Source: Durusdinium trenchii (taxonomy: Eukaryota > Sar > Dinophyceae > Suessiales > Symbiodiniaceae). From it: a DNA stretch of 64,000 bases. The notes under the pieces are model-generated. The model was given only the letters and a program-made list of their open reading frames with translations. It was not told the origin of the DNA and did no database searches. The position numbers and the translations under genes were made by a program. The stretch lies in contig CAXAMN010022729.1 of assembly GCA_963970005.1 (NCBI GenBank), positions 313,553 to 377,552 on the forward strand, in the 5' to 3' direction. Below are positions 42,835-50,959 of the stretch, one piece after another. The number at the start of each line of letters is the position of its first letter. The first letter of the stretch is position 1.

Positions 42835-44782
42835 GGAGAGCTTGCTCAGTCACTCTCCTCCAGAGGAACGCGCGGACAAGGCGGTTGATTTGCTTGCTGG
42901 AGACAGCAAGCCTCGCCATCGGCCATTCTCTAGGCAGGTCACTGTAGATCTGTATTGAGGGGAGCGGCAGCACCTTTTGCCCGTGAGCTTCTCTGGTGGT
43001 TCCCGCTGCCTTTTGATAGTCGTACAAAATCTGCATGGCTCTCTGTTCGGATTCCAGCTGGAGATCAGTGGCGGCTGTGCCTCCGCGCTCTGCTTGCTCT
43101 TGATCACTGACAATATCAATTTCTGTCATGGCTTCTGGGCGCTCTTGCGCTGAGCCAGGGCAGTCAGGTGGCGTCTCTGGGTTTCTGCACGCTGGGGTCT
43201 CCTGCCTTTGAGCGCTTCGACTGGCTAGATCATTTAGCGTGGCCGGCGGTTGCGCATGTTCTGGAACGCTGTCGAGCGGTTGCCTGGATGTTGAGGCAGG
43301 TGATTTGCGTGACTTTTTTGGTTGTGCTCTCCCAGTATGAGCCTTAGGCCCTGGTCTTCGCTTGATTGGGGACTTGGGGAAGTGCGACCCGGGGCTATCA
43401 CTGGGATGGTTCACGTTCTGTGGGGGTATCACACTCCTTGCATCGTCGCCTGCCGCCCGCCTATCCTCTTGCTCGGGACGTGCAACAGGAGAAACAGGAC
43501 GATTGCTGAGGCAATCACCCGCTTCTGTGGAAGAGCTGCTGGCACTATCAGTATCTTCCATGTGGGCATCATCGTCCTCTGGTTGCTCTGTGCTCGGGAT
43601 GGTGGGCGACTCAGATGGGGAGCTGTGGACCAGGACGACGTCTTGTGTGGCTTCCTCAGCCATTGCATCATCTGTCTCTGCAGGAGAGGATGGCGTCTGT
43701 CCTTCTTGAGCTTCATGTTCCTCGTTGTCTGGGTCACGATCAGAGACAGAAAGGACATCAGGCGGCAGACTTTGCTGAGGCCAGAAGCAGCCATGCACTA
43801 AAAGGCCTGGTCGCGATGGCAGGATGAGATCAGAGCCTATGGCATCCAAGACCGGCTGCGCTCTCCATGCATCATAGAAGTACACACGGTGCAGAGCTTC
43901 GAAAGCATAATCCTGTGCACTACGCTGCTCGCGCATACTCGGCGTCGGTTGTCGTCGCCCTGGGCCCGAGCTGTTGTGGAGGAGTCGCCAGTGTCCTGGC
44001 TGCTGCCCATCTGTTATGACCAGCCACTCTGGCTCAATCGAGGCATCTGCTGCATATCCATGGACGAGGTCATGCAAGACAGTGCCACCAGGCAGGTAGG
44101 GCCCTTCGACGAGGCTGTTAATTTCCGCTTTGGTTAGATGCGTAATTGTGGCTGAGACGAGGCGTAAGCGCCTAACCTTACCGTGATGGTGTTCTACGAG
44201 ACAGACAGGCAGGGGGCCACACCACATAGGGTGAGGCAGGAGCGCCTGTTGGAAAAAGGTCGTGGCCTGCTCAACTTGTGTGACTGTAAGGTCCAGGGAG
44301 CCTACGATGTTGGGCTCTTTGTTACTGTCATGGGTATGCATCGTCTGGACACCATGCAGAAGGGCTGCTAGGACTTGCAGGGCCCCAGGCATCCCTTGCA
44401 TATTTAATGGACATGCCAGGATGGCAAGGTCGGTGGCCCGGCTGTATGCTACATTCGCTCGAGTGAAGCACTCCTGGTCATAGTCTAGGTTGCGTCCTTC
44501 GCCACTGAGAAAGGTTAAATCCCCATGAATGACGATGCAATGCTTGGCCGTGGCTCCTGCTACCTTGACTGCTGTCTCTGCATTCGCCTTCTTACCGGCA
44601 ATGGTGAAATAATTGCGCAGATTCGTGGCCCCTTCTCGGGTGGTTGTGAGGGCCAAGATGTCATCAGCTTCAGAGCCTGCTCTGGTAAGTTGGTCTTCAA
44701 TATGCTGATACACCCGAACTGTGGGGTCATTTTTGGAATGGAGGTGGTACCTACTTGCCAAGTGTCTCCCATTCGGCTGCAT
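42803..44782 (-). CDS. Superfamily 1 helicase, C-terminal half, plus disordered tail
   Basis: The first about 150 residues continue the helicase of the previous frame: DPTVRVYQHIEDQLTRAGSE, ILALTTTREGATNLRNYF (motif IV region), VKVAGATAKHCIVIHGDLTF (motif V) and RANVAYSRATDLAILACPLN (motif VI, the [VA]xxSRAxxxL pattern of UPF1/DNA2-like helicases). A second globular part follows (WCGPLPVCLVEHHHGKVRRL; YAFEALHRVYFYDAWRAQPV). Then comes a long Ser/Pro/Glu/Lys-rich low-complexity region with basic clusters (KSPIKRRPGPK), and finally ...LAVSSKQINRLVRAFLWRRV. It is joined to the preceding frame by one shift at an A5 run (about 44733-44737). Confidence 0.75.
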   Translation of the reverse strand: MQPNGRHLASRYHLHSKNDPTVRVYQHIEDQLTRAGSEADDILALTTTREGATNLRNYFTIAGKKANAETAVKVAGATAKHCIVIHGDLTFLSGEGRNLDYDQECFTRANVAYSRATDLAILACPLNMQGMPGALQVLAALLHGVQTMHTHDSNKEPNIVGSLDLTVTQVEQATTFFQQALLPHPMWCGPLPVCLVEHHHGKVRRLRLVSATITHLTKAEINSLVEGPYLPGGTVLHDLVHGYAADASIEPEWLVITDGQQPGHWRLLHNSSGPGRRQPTPSMREQRSAQDYAFEALHRVYFYDAWRAQPVLDAIGSDLILPSRPGLLVHGCFWPQQSLPPDVLSVSDRDPDNEEHEAQEGQTPSSPAETDDAMAEEATQDVVLVHSSPSESPTIPSTEQPEDDDAHMEDTDSASSSSTEAGDCLSNRPVSPVARPEQEDRRAAGDDARSVIPPQNVNHPSDSPGSHFPKSPIKRRPGPKAHTGRAQPKKSRKSPASTSRQPLDSVPEHAQPPATLNDLASRSAQRQETPACRNPETPPDCPGSAQERPEAMTEIDIVSDQEQAERGGTAATDLQLESEQRAMQILYDYQKAAGTTREAHGQKVLPLPSIQIYSDLPREWPMARLAVSSKQINRLVRAFLWRRVTEQALHGSSFYGHSR

Positions 44783-47700
44783 AACATGGGATACTGAATA
44801 CCTATCAACGGCTCATACACTTCCTGGGCAACCCTTGCACTCGTCGGCAACATTAAACTCCAGCAGTGTGGGTTTGCGACTCCCGATCTTTCAGCCGCAG
44901 TTTGCGCCTGGCGGAAGTCGAGTGGGCTGTCTGGGCTGGTGGCTGCACATCCTAGACCCACCAACAGTCCTTCCGGGAGGTCCAGGTCCACTCTGGAGAG
45001 GTCTTTGTGGGTGGAGTGTGGCTGACAGGCGAAGGGAGATGTGGCTTTGACCTTTTCCGGGCGAAACCAGCTGCTTCCCAGTGGCCTGTGACCCACTACT
45101 TTAGCCGTTTCTTCTAGGTCGCCAAGGCCAAAGCCTCGACTGTGCCGGAGGAGCATGTGGCAGACCCCTGGTATTTCATCCGGCATGTGCCAGGTAGTGG
45201 GGGCTCGTAGCCCAAGGGGTGCTTTGAGTGGGAGTGTGCGATGAGCTCTCTGTCCATCGGCCACTCCACCTGGGCTCTGCTTGGGGTCACCCAGCAGCAG
45301 GCGAAAGAAGGGCTGCCGGGGGACTGTTGGCGCAAATGCAGATTTGAGGTCCATATCCTGCTGTGCCTCTTCACTGATAAGTAGGTCTACATTTTCCATA
45401 TGGGTGTTGAGCGTTGAATGAGTCTGCCCTTTCTGATCCCAGACGAGTCCAGTTGTGACGATTACTACATGGCAGCCAGGGATGTATGACGCCGCGTCGC
45501 TTGCTCTCAAGTCATAGTCAGTGCAGGCTATGTTGGTTTCAGGCCGCGCGAAGTATCTCTGGTGATCTGGTCCAAGGTCAAAGGCTGTGAGTAACTTGGT
45601 GATTGCCCGGCCTGCCGGATTCTCCTTGTGTACTACTGCGATCTTAAGGTGCGTTGTAAGAGCCAGCCAGGCGAGTAGAAAGGTCAGGGATCGGGTCTTG
45701 CCTGCACCAAAGACTCCAGCTACTGCAAGGGTAGATCTGCCAGATCGGAGGGCAAGCGCGAGGCTGGCAGCCATCGACACTATGTGCCCGTTGTCATGTC
45801 GGGCGGCAGTGCCTAGTGCCACAGCGAAGCTGGCAGCTTGGGGACAGTGTTGCATCGTGCTGCCAGAGGTCAGTAGCTGGAAGAGGGCATGCAGACTCTG
45901 CAGTAGGACTACTGTGCACTCTAACTGACACGGAATGGGTACTTGGCCCGGAATTCCCAGCACAGTGGGCTTATGCTCTGCCGCTAAGCTGGCCATTTGC
46001 AAGAGATGATCTGCAGTGACGGTGTCACCTGCTTCCGCGATGGCCAGAACTCGGATCCGCGTTGCTCTAGATTCCAACACGCAGAGGCTGGGCGGGAAAG
46101 CCCATGGAGCAGAGCACGCCAGGCCAGTCTCAGCTGACGTGGGCAACGGCACAAACTCTTCCGGGAACGGCACTAGGGCGACATCCCAGTGCCTAGGGCT
46201 GCTCAAGCGGCGTAGCTTTTCACTGGGCGCCTCGTCTCCTTTGCGTTTCCGCGAAGGAGTCGCAAAGGCAAGCAAGAGCGCTAAGACTGAATAGCACTTG
46301 CCGTGCTCCTCCAGAACTAGTCGATAAGCCTTCCCCGCCTGTGAACCCATATGAACTGTGCTTGAGGGGCTGCTAGCAAGTTGCTCATAATTACAGCTTT
46401 GGAAGTGTGCAGGGCAGAAGATGGCCGACTGTGACCACGCCGGAAAGGCTATACGATATTCACGCATACCTTGTAACCCCGTAGCTGTCGGAGTGACATC
46501 CACAACTAGGCCAAACTTGCGGACAGTGGGACTGCTCCACAGCTCTTTCTTTGTAGCAGCCTCATCGACAAATGTGAGTTGCGGGAGGAACAGGGCTAGG
46601 ATGACAAAAACCTCTCGGAATGGGATTGGTGCTAACAGGTCTCGGGCCATTTCTGTCAGCCATTGAGCACACGCACTTTGATTACCTCTGCCAACCCGAA
46701 AGTTTTTCAGCAGTAGCGCATGTGCTTCTTCCATGGATTCAATTTGCTGCCCCGCGACACACCTCTGTAGCAGCACTAGCAATTCTTGGTCAGATCGGTG
46801 GAGGTTGGACACCAACAAGCTAATGGCACCTTCCCAATCATCACTGGTCATTACTGTTTCAAAGCGAATCCAGGAGGCCAAGCGCATGGGGGCAGCTATT
46901 CGGTCCCGGCGAGGAACCACCTCTGGGTGTGTGAGTTTCAGCGTGGTAAGACTGACCTGGCCTGCAGGGAGCTGGCACTGAAGCCAGTGCCAGTAACTAT
47001 GTTTTTGCTTGCCCATCCACCTTGCAGATTCTGTTACATACGTGATGTGCAGGGATTGTTGCAACATACCAAACTCCTCCTCGGTCGGTTTCCAGTCGCA
47101 CAGACAATCTTCAGCAGCATGGACAAGATAGTAGTTGCGTTTGTCAGGTTCTGCAGTGGCAACCAAGGCTGCGAATACACTCTTGGGCATTGCAATGGCA
47201 CCGAGGCGCGCTGTGGTCTGACTGGCTGGCCAGAGGCAACGAATTGCTAAGGCAATCACTGCTCCAGTGTAGCTTCCTGCACTGAAACCATTCACTGTGA
47301 AGTGAATGGGGTCTTCTTGCACATCCGGTCGCAGACACCCCAGCCCTGGCAAGTAGGCAAGGAGTCGTAGTGGCTGCAGCGAGAGCAGTTTCCACCACAG
47401 GCCACTGAGGAAGGCTTGGTGCGGCAACCGTCGGTGAGCAGGGAGAAGCCTCGCTGCTTTCAGCACAAGTTGCGTGCGTTGATAAATTATAGCTGCCTTG
47501 CCATACCCAAGGTCTTCCCATTTCTGGCACGGGTTCTGTATGAGCGCAAAGAGGGTGGCAACTTCATGCACTCCGGTCGACCAGCCATAAGCAACCCCCC
47601 ACTCCTGATCGTTGAGGACATCTGCCGGGGAAAGTGACGGCCCATAGACTTGACTTTCTCCCACGGGAGGGCACATGCAATGGAAGTGCGGGGGGGACTT

Positions 47701-48003
47701 CACCTTCAAGGGCACCTCCCCCCAGCCCTCCACAGTTGATTTGGAATACTGACGGCAGTGGCGGGAAGTTGCGTCCCATCCAATATCCGTTGAGTTGGGC
47801 GACCATCCATAGGACTGTGACCCAGACGAATTCATCCTGCTGGTGGTGAGAGACGGCTTCGAAAACTTGCGGTGCGATACCTTCCAAGGGCATGAATGAG
47901 CCTCGAAGGTGACACAACAAATCGTGATTGGCTTGAAGAAATCGCTCTTTTTCTCCAGGGACAAGGCACTTGGGCTGTGCCAGCGCAGCTCGCAATTGCT
48001 CAT
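44560..48003 (-). CDS. Alpha/beta-hydrolase-like domain and superfamily 1 helicase, N-terminal half
   Basis: Coding similarity begins near 47690, so the first about 100 residues are probably out of frame. Residues about 230-340 look like an alpha/beta hydrolase: nucleophile elbow NGFSAGSYTGAVIAL (GxSxG), acid NYYLVHAAEDCLCDW and histidine KHSYWHWL, in the expected order. A region of about 400 residues follows without motifs. The helicase is at about residues 760-1100: Walker A AVAGVFGAGKTRSLTFLLAW; motif II LLISEEAQQ (SEEAQ rather than DEAxQ); motif III LLLGDPKQSPGG. UPF1-like helicases unwind RNA or DNA 5' to 3'. The hydrolase plus helicase combination is unusual. The frame breaks before motif IV and continues in 44782-42803. 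Confidence 0.75.
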   Translation of the reverse strand: MSNCELRWHSPSALSLEKKSDFFKPITICCVTFEAHSCPWKVSHRKFSKPSLTTSRMNSSGSQSYGWSPNSTDIGWDATSRHCRQYSKSTVEGWGEVPLKVKSPPHFHCMCPPVGESQVYGPSLSPADVLNDQEWGVAYGWSTGVHEVATLFALIQNPCQKWEDLGYGKAAIIYQRTQLVLKAARLLPAHRRLPHQAFLSGLWWKLLSLQPLRLLAYLPGLGCLRPDVQEDPIHFTVNGFSAGSYTGAVIALAIRCLWPASQTTARLGAIAMPKSVFAALVATAEPDKRNYYLVHAAEDCLCDWKPTEEEFGMLQQSLHITYVTESARWMGKQKHSYWHWLQCQLPAGQVSLTTLKLTHPEVVPRRDRIAAPMRLASWIRFETVMTSDDWEGAISLLVSNLHRSDQELLVLLQRCVAGQQIESMEEAHALLLKNFRVGRGNQSACAQWLTEMARDLLAPIPFREVFVILALFLPQLTFVDEAATKKELWSSPTVRKFGLVVDVTPTATGLQGMREYRIAFPAWSQSAIFCPAHFQSCNYEQLASSPSSTVHMGSQAGKAYRLVLEEHGKCYSVLALLLAFATPSRKRKGDEAPSEKLRRLSSPRHWDVALVPFPEEFVPLPTSAETGLACSAPWAFPPSLCVLESRATRIRVLAIAEAGDTVTADHLLQMASLAAEHKPTVLGIPGQVPIPCQLECTVVLLQSLHALFQLLTSGSTMQHCPQAASFAVALGTAARHDNGHIVSMAASLALALRSGRSTLAVAGVFGAGKTRSLTFLLAWLALTTHLKIAVVHKENPAGRAITKLLTAFDLGPDHQRYFARPETNIACTDYDLRASDAASYIPGCHVVIVTTGLVWDQKGQTHSTLNTHMENVDLLISEEAQQDMDLKSAFAPTVPRQPFFRLLLGDPKQSPGGVADGQRAHRTLPLKAPLGLRAPTTWHMPDEIPGVCHMLLRHSRGFGLGDLEETAKVVGHRPLGSSWFRPEKVKATSPFACQPHSTHKDLSRVDLDLPEGLLVGLGCAATSPDSPLDFRQAQTAAERSGVANPHCWSLMLPTSARVAQEVYEPLIGIQYPMLCSRMGDTWQVGTTSIPKMTPQFGCISILKTNLPEQALKLMTSWPSQPPEKGPRICAIISPLPVRRRMQRQQSR
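47243..47256 (-). other. CTAAGG hairpin inside coding sequence
   Basis: ATTG-CTAAGG-CAAT, 4-bp stem, in the hydrolase-like region. It may be coincidental, but it follows the same rule and orientation as the spacer hairpins. Confidence 0.4.
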
Positions 48004-49729
48004 ACGGACTTGCTTCTATGTCCTTGTGGACTGCAACTACCCCTCTTAGCTTAGCGACTTGACTCCAAGGAACAAAGAGGGAAGGAGATAGCTGTTGCGG
48101 ACAGGGAGTGCATGATCTAGAGTCAGGTGCCTGACTGCCCTGCTTCGAGTCACCTTCAATTGCTTTAGTGAGTCGGTCTGCTCTTTTGGCAGAGTTGTCG
48201 GACGAGGGTGTGTAGACTGACTCCACCTCCGCATCTCCGTCCTCTGCAGGAAGACAGCTAAGGCTGTCCACCTGCCTTTGTTCCGGAAAAAGCTCTGTCG
48301 CTTGTTTACGAATTGCTCGCCACTTTACCAGCAGGCAGAAGCGCAATGCACTGTTTCCAGTTACCCCAGAGGAGTAGCCTGTAAACTTGCAACCACCGAC
48401 AGGTTTCCAAGTCTCAACGGTCCATGCAGGGGGTAGGTTGGGCATACCGAGTATAGCCATCGGCAGCGTTTCCCAACCCTGCTGCTCCAGTTCGCGTAGA
48501 GCTGTCTGCGCTCCAATTTTGGCCTTGCCAAAGGCATGAAATATGGCAGGTCGCATTCGGTTGCGCGGCAATGCACTGGCCTGGAAAAGGTGTTCTCCTG
48601 GCAGCGACGCAACTGTGCATGGCCCTGTTAGCATCGGGAGCACTGATAGCATGCCCTGTTCGAAAGTGGCTCGTGCCCAGCTGGTAACCCAGGGGGTTCG
48701 CTCTCTTCCTTCTGGGGTGAGCGCCCTGGGATGGGATTGCCGTGGCCACTTGATTGGACTTCCTGGACTAGACTCCTCTGGGCTAGGGATAGGCATGGGC
48801 CAAAAGTGCTTACACATGTAAAGGCCGTATAAGGACCAAACCATGCAGAGGTCAAGGGCGGACTGCATCGCTATCCCAACAAAGGGGGTAAACAAGGTGC
48901 CGCTCATGACAGTGTCGCTCGGATTGACAGGTGATCTGGCTCTTGAAACGAGAGCAAGTCGACCCGCCTGAAGGCTCTTTGCCAGGGTCTGGGCAGACGT
49001 GTCATGTTCCAGCGGACTGTGCTTGTTGCGATTGCCGATCGATACGACCAAACCTGCATTATACTCTAAGTGCGCTTCTGTAAAAAGCAGCATGCCTATC
49101 CCAGCACTAGGGCTAGATTCGGAGCGTGCGCGCCCTACGAGATCAGCCCATCGGTGCTGCTGATGTGCCAGCTGCAGTAGGTCTTGCACCTCGAAGAGCG
49201 TAACTGGCACACAGTCATTATCAATGAGTGCAAAGTGCTGTGCAGGGTACAGGAAACGCGCTGCCTCTAGGACAAAGACCCCTGCCCAATAGTATGGAAC
49301 TTTATGAAGGCCAGTAGTAGCATCAGCACAGATCCACAGTATGTCAGTCCTCTCGTCTTGGGGACCCACCAGACATCTGCGTGAGGCCCACCAGGCAGCG
49401 AAAGCCGGCCAATATGGGACAGCAGCAGGTGTTCGATTGTCCACAATTAGGTAAATCATGTGATTGTTCATGATCAGGTCTCGGTGTGAGATGAGTGTCT
49501 GAATAATGGCAGTAGTATCAGGCAGCTCTCCCTCTGTTTCGAGAGCAGCATACCCCTCGTCCTTTTTGGATGGCTGCGCACGAACGTCAGTCAGACCAAG
49601 TGTAGGCCGAGTAGAGTCAAGACCGAAAGGACTGCTAAGAGTGTCTTTCATAGTCAGTGCTGCATAAGCTTCATTCTGGGACTGCGCCACACTATCCCCC
49701 CGTGCCCCTGGCAAAGCAGGCTTGGCCAT
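47564..49729 (-). CDS. Glycosyltransferase-like N-terminal part of the helicase block
   Basis: 721-residue frame; the last about 40 residues are probably out of frame after a C7 run at about 47690-47696, where the true frame passes into 48003-44560. Residues about 80-300 resemble a GT-A type glycosyltransferase: IYLIVDNRTPAAVPYWPAFA, YYWAGVFVLEAARFLYPAQH, then FALIDNDCVPVTLFEVQDLL with a DxD-like IDNDC (about residue 169), and later LLFTEAHLEYNAGLVV. The rest is Trp/Pro-rich and unassigned. CCAGTCTGCA lies at 49740-49749, just upstream of the ATG, as it does before two LRR copies. The assignment rests on the DxD context only. Confidence 0.55.
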   Translation of the reverse strand: MAKPALPGARGDSVAQSQNEAYAALTMKDTLSSPFGLDSTRPTLGLTDVRAQPSKKDEGYAALETEGELPDTTAIIQTLISHRDLIMNNHMIYLIVDNRTPAAVPYWPAFAAWWASRRCLVGPQDERTDILWICADATTGLHKVPYYWAGVFVLEAARFLYPAQHFALIDNDCVPVTLFEVQDLLQLAHQQHRWADLVGRARSESSPSAGIGMLLFTEAHLEYNAGLVVSIGNRNKHSPLEHDTSAQTLAKSLQAGRLALVSRARSPVNPSDTVMSGTLFTPFVGIAMQSALDLCMVWSLYGLYMCKHFWPMPIPSPEESSPGSPIKWPRQSHPRALTPEGRERTPWVTSWARATFEQGMLSVLPMLTGPCTVASLPGEHLFQASALPRNRMRPAIFHAFGKAKIGAQTALRELEQQGWETLPMAILGMPNLPPAWTVETWKPVGGCKFTGYSSGVTGNSALRFCLLVKWRAIRKQATELFPEQRQVDSLSCLPAEDGDAEVESVYTPSSDNSAKRADRLTKAIEGDSKQGSQAPDSRSCTPCPQQLSPSLFVPWSQVAKLRGVVAVHKDIEASPYEQLRAALAQPKCLVPGEKERFLQANHDLLCHLRGSFMPLEGIAPQVFEAVSHHQQDEFVWVTVLWMVAQLNGYWMGRNFPPLPSVFQINCGGLGGGALEGEVPPALPLHVPSRGRKSSLWAVTFPGRCPQRSGVGGCLWLVDRSA
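48253..48268 (-). other. CTAAGG hairpin inside coding sequence
   Basis: GACAG-CTAAGG-CTGTC, perfect 5-bp stem, with an outer GCAGG/CCTGC pair (48246-48250, 48271-48275) separated by two-base bulges. One of the strongest members, although it lies within an open frame. Confidence 0.65.
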
Positions 49730-49884
49730 CCATGGTCAACCAGTCTGCATGGTCACGTGTGAAGACAAAGGGAGCATGGATTCCATTCTCTGTGGTGTCC
49801 GTTAGGTCCAGTGAATTGCTGTCTTCCATCCACGGGTCATGTGACATTCTAGTTTCTCTGTATGACAATGCAGGTATAGCCCCC

Positions 49885-49961
49885 GCCAACTAAGGTTGGC
49901 AGGTGCCCTGGCGGCGAAAGCACACGAAAAGGCAACACGAATGAAGTCAGCTAAGGCTGAC
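49885..49961 (-). promoter_or_regulatory. Pair of CTAAGG hairpins in the spacer between two minus-strand genes
   Basis: GCCAA-CTAAGG-TTGGC (49885-49900) and GTCAG-CTAAGG-CTGAC (49946-49961), both with perfect 5-bp stems, 45 bases apart. They lie downstream of the stop at 50132 and upstream of the start at 49729. They share the central hexamer but no stem sequence. Confidence 0.7.
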
Positions 49962-50131
49962 CTCACTCCTGCGTGCAGGGCACTACGACCTGCTGTGAGC
50001 CAAACGTTGCAGCAAAGTGCTTTCATGAAAGATCAACTGTAGTAAGCATAGTGCCGGGGACACCTGTTCAACCTATACTGCCATGGAGGGAGACTCACGA
50101 TTGTTTCAGGGGCATATCAGGGGCCCTGCCA

Positions 50132-50959
50132 CTACTGATCGTGGTCATCCGCATGTGGGTGTAATAGAGAAAATAACCATGCTACGTAAACCAGGCCACA
50201 CAGCTGGGTATGTAGGTCAGTCAGGGGGGTGAGTAGCGCACCCTGCACATCATGAGGCAAAGAGTCCACTGTTTGTTCAATTTCCTGTACCAATGCATGC
50301 AGACTTTGCACTCTTGCATGCAGGGCTGATTCGATCTGGTGATGCGTACGGTCTGTGTGACGCTGTGGGGGCGGTTGCGCAGTTAGTTGCGTGTCTACTC
50401 GAAGGACATGCTGTTGTTGTCTGTCGGTAGTGGACCAAAAGCCTACTCGCCGAGGAAGGGAGGCTGAAAAGGGGCGTGTCTGCAGAAAGATGTCAAAGGG
50501 GTCTGCGTTCTCAGAAATGGGCCTAGCGCTCACTGCTTCAGCCAGCACATTGAGGAGGTGGCTTTCGTGGTGCTGTATGTGCAAAATCATCCTGCGGAGC
50601 CTAGTTCGCTTTGTGCCATAGATTGTGGCCCCCCTAGTATTGATTGCAATGCAGCCCTGATGATAGAGCGGGATAATAGCATCATCAATGACTGCCCGAA
50701 GTTTGAGCAGTGCTGGCGGAAATTCAAACCCCTCCGTCCATTCGGGGAAAGGAGTGTGTACGTTTTCTTTGACTGCATCAACCGGGAAGAAATGGAGTAA
50801 GTAGCACCGCTCTCTCCTCCCCCGATAGACGAAGGTTACAATGAGGTCTAAGACCCCATATCGAATGTCCTGATGGTCGAGTTCAAAACGAACAAAATCA
50901 GTGACATCAACGTAGGTACCATCATCTGCCAGGAACAAAGGTTCTGGATGCGCCTGCAT
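50132..50959 (-). CDS. Unidentified protein, first frame of the helicase block
   Basis: 275 residues, uninterrupted, starting MQAHPEPLFLADDGTYVDVT. The N-terminal half has regular beta-rich composition (FVRFELDHQDIRYGVLDLIV, FVYRGRRERCYLLHFFPVDA). The middle has RMILHIQHHESHLLNVLAEA. The C-terminal third is helical with possible coiled coil (HARVQSLHALVQEIEQTVDS), ending in a hydrophobic segment LCGLVYVAWLFSLLHPH that may be a tail anchor. It is spaced 400 bases from the next frame, with two hairpins between. It has no recognised family, and its co-orientation suggests it belongs with the glycosyltransferase/hydrolase/helicase frames. Confidence 0.6.
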   Translation of the reverse strand: MQAHPEPLFLADDGTYVDVTDFVRFELDHQDIRYGVLDLIVTFVYRGRRERCYLLHFFPVDAVKENVHTPFPEWTEGFEFPPALLKLRAVIDDAIIPLYHQGCIAINTRGATIYGTKRTRLRRMILHIQHHESHLLNVLAEAVSARPISENADPFDIFLQTRPFSASLPRRVGFWSTTDRQQQHVLRVDTQLTAQPPPQRHTDRTHHQIESALHARVQSLHALVQEIEQTVDSLPHDVQGALLTPLTDLHTQLCGLVYVAWLFSLLHPHADDHDQ

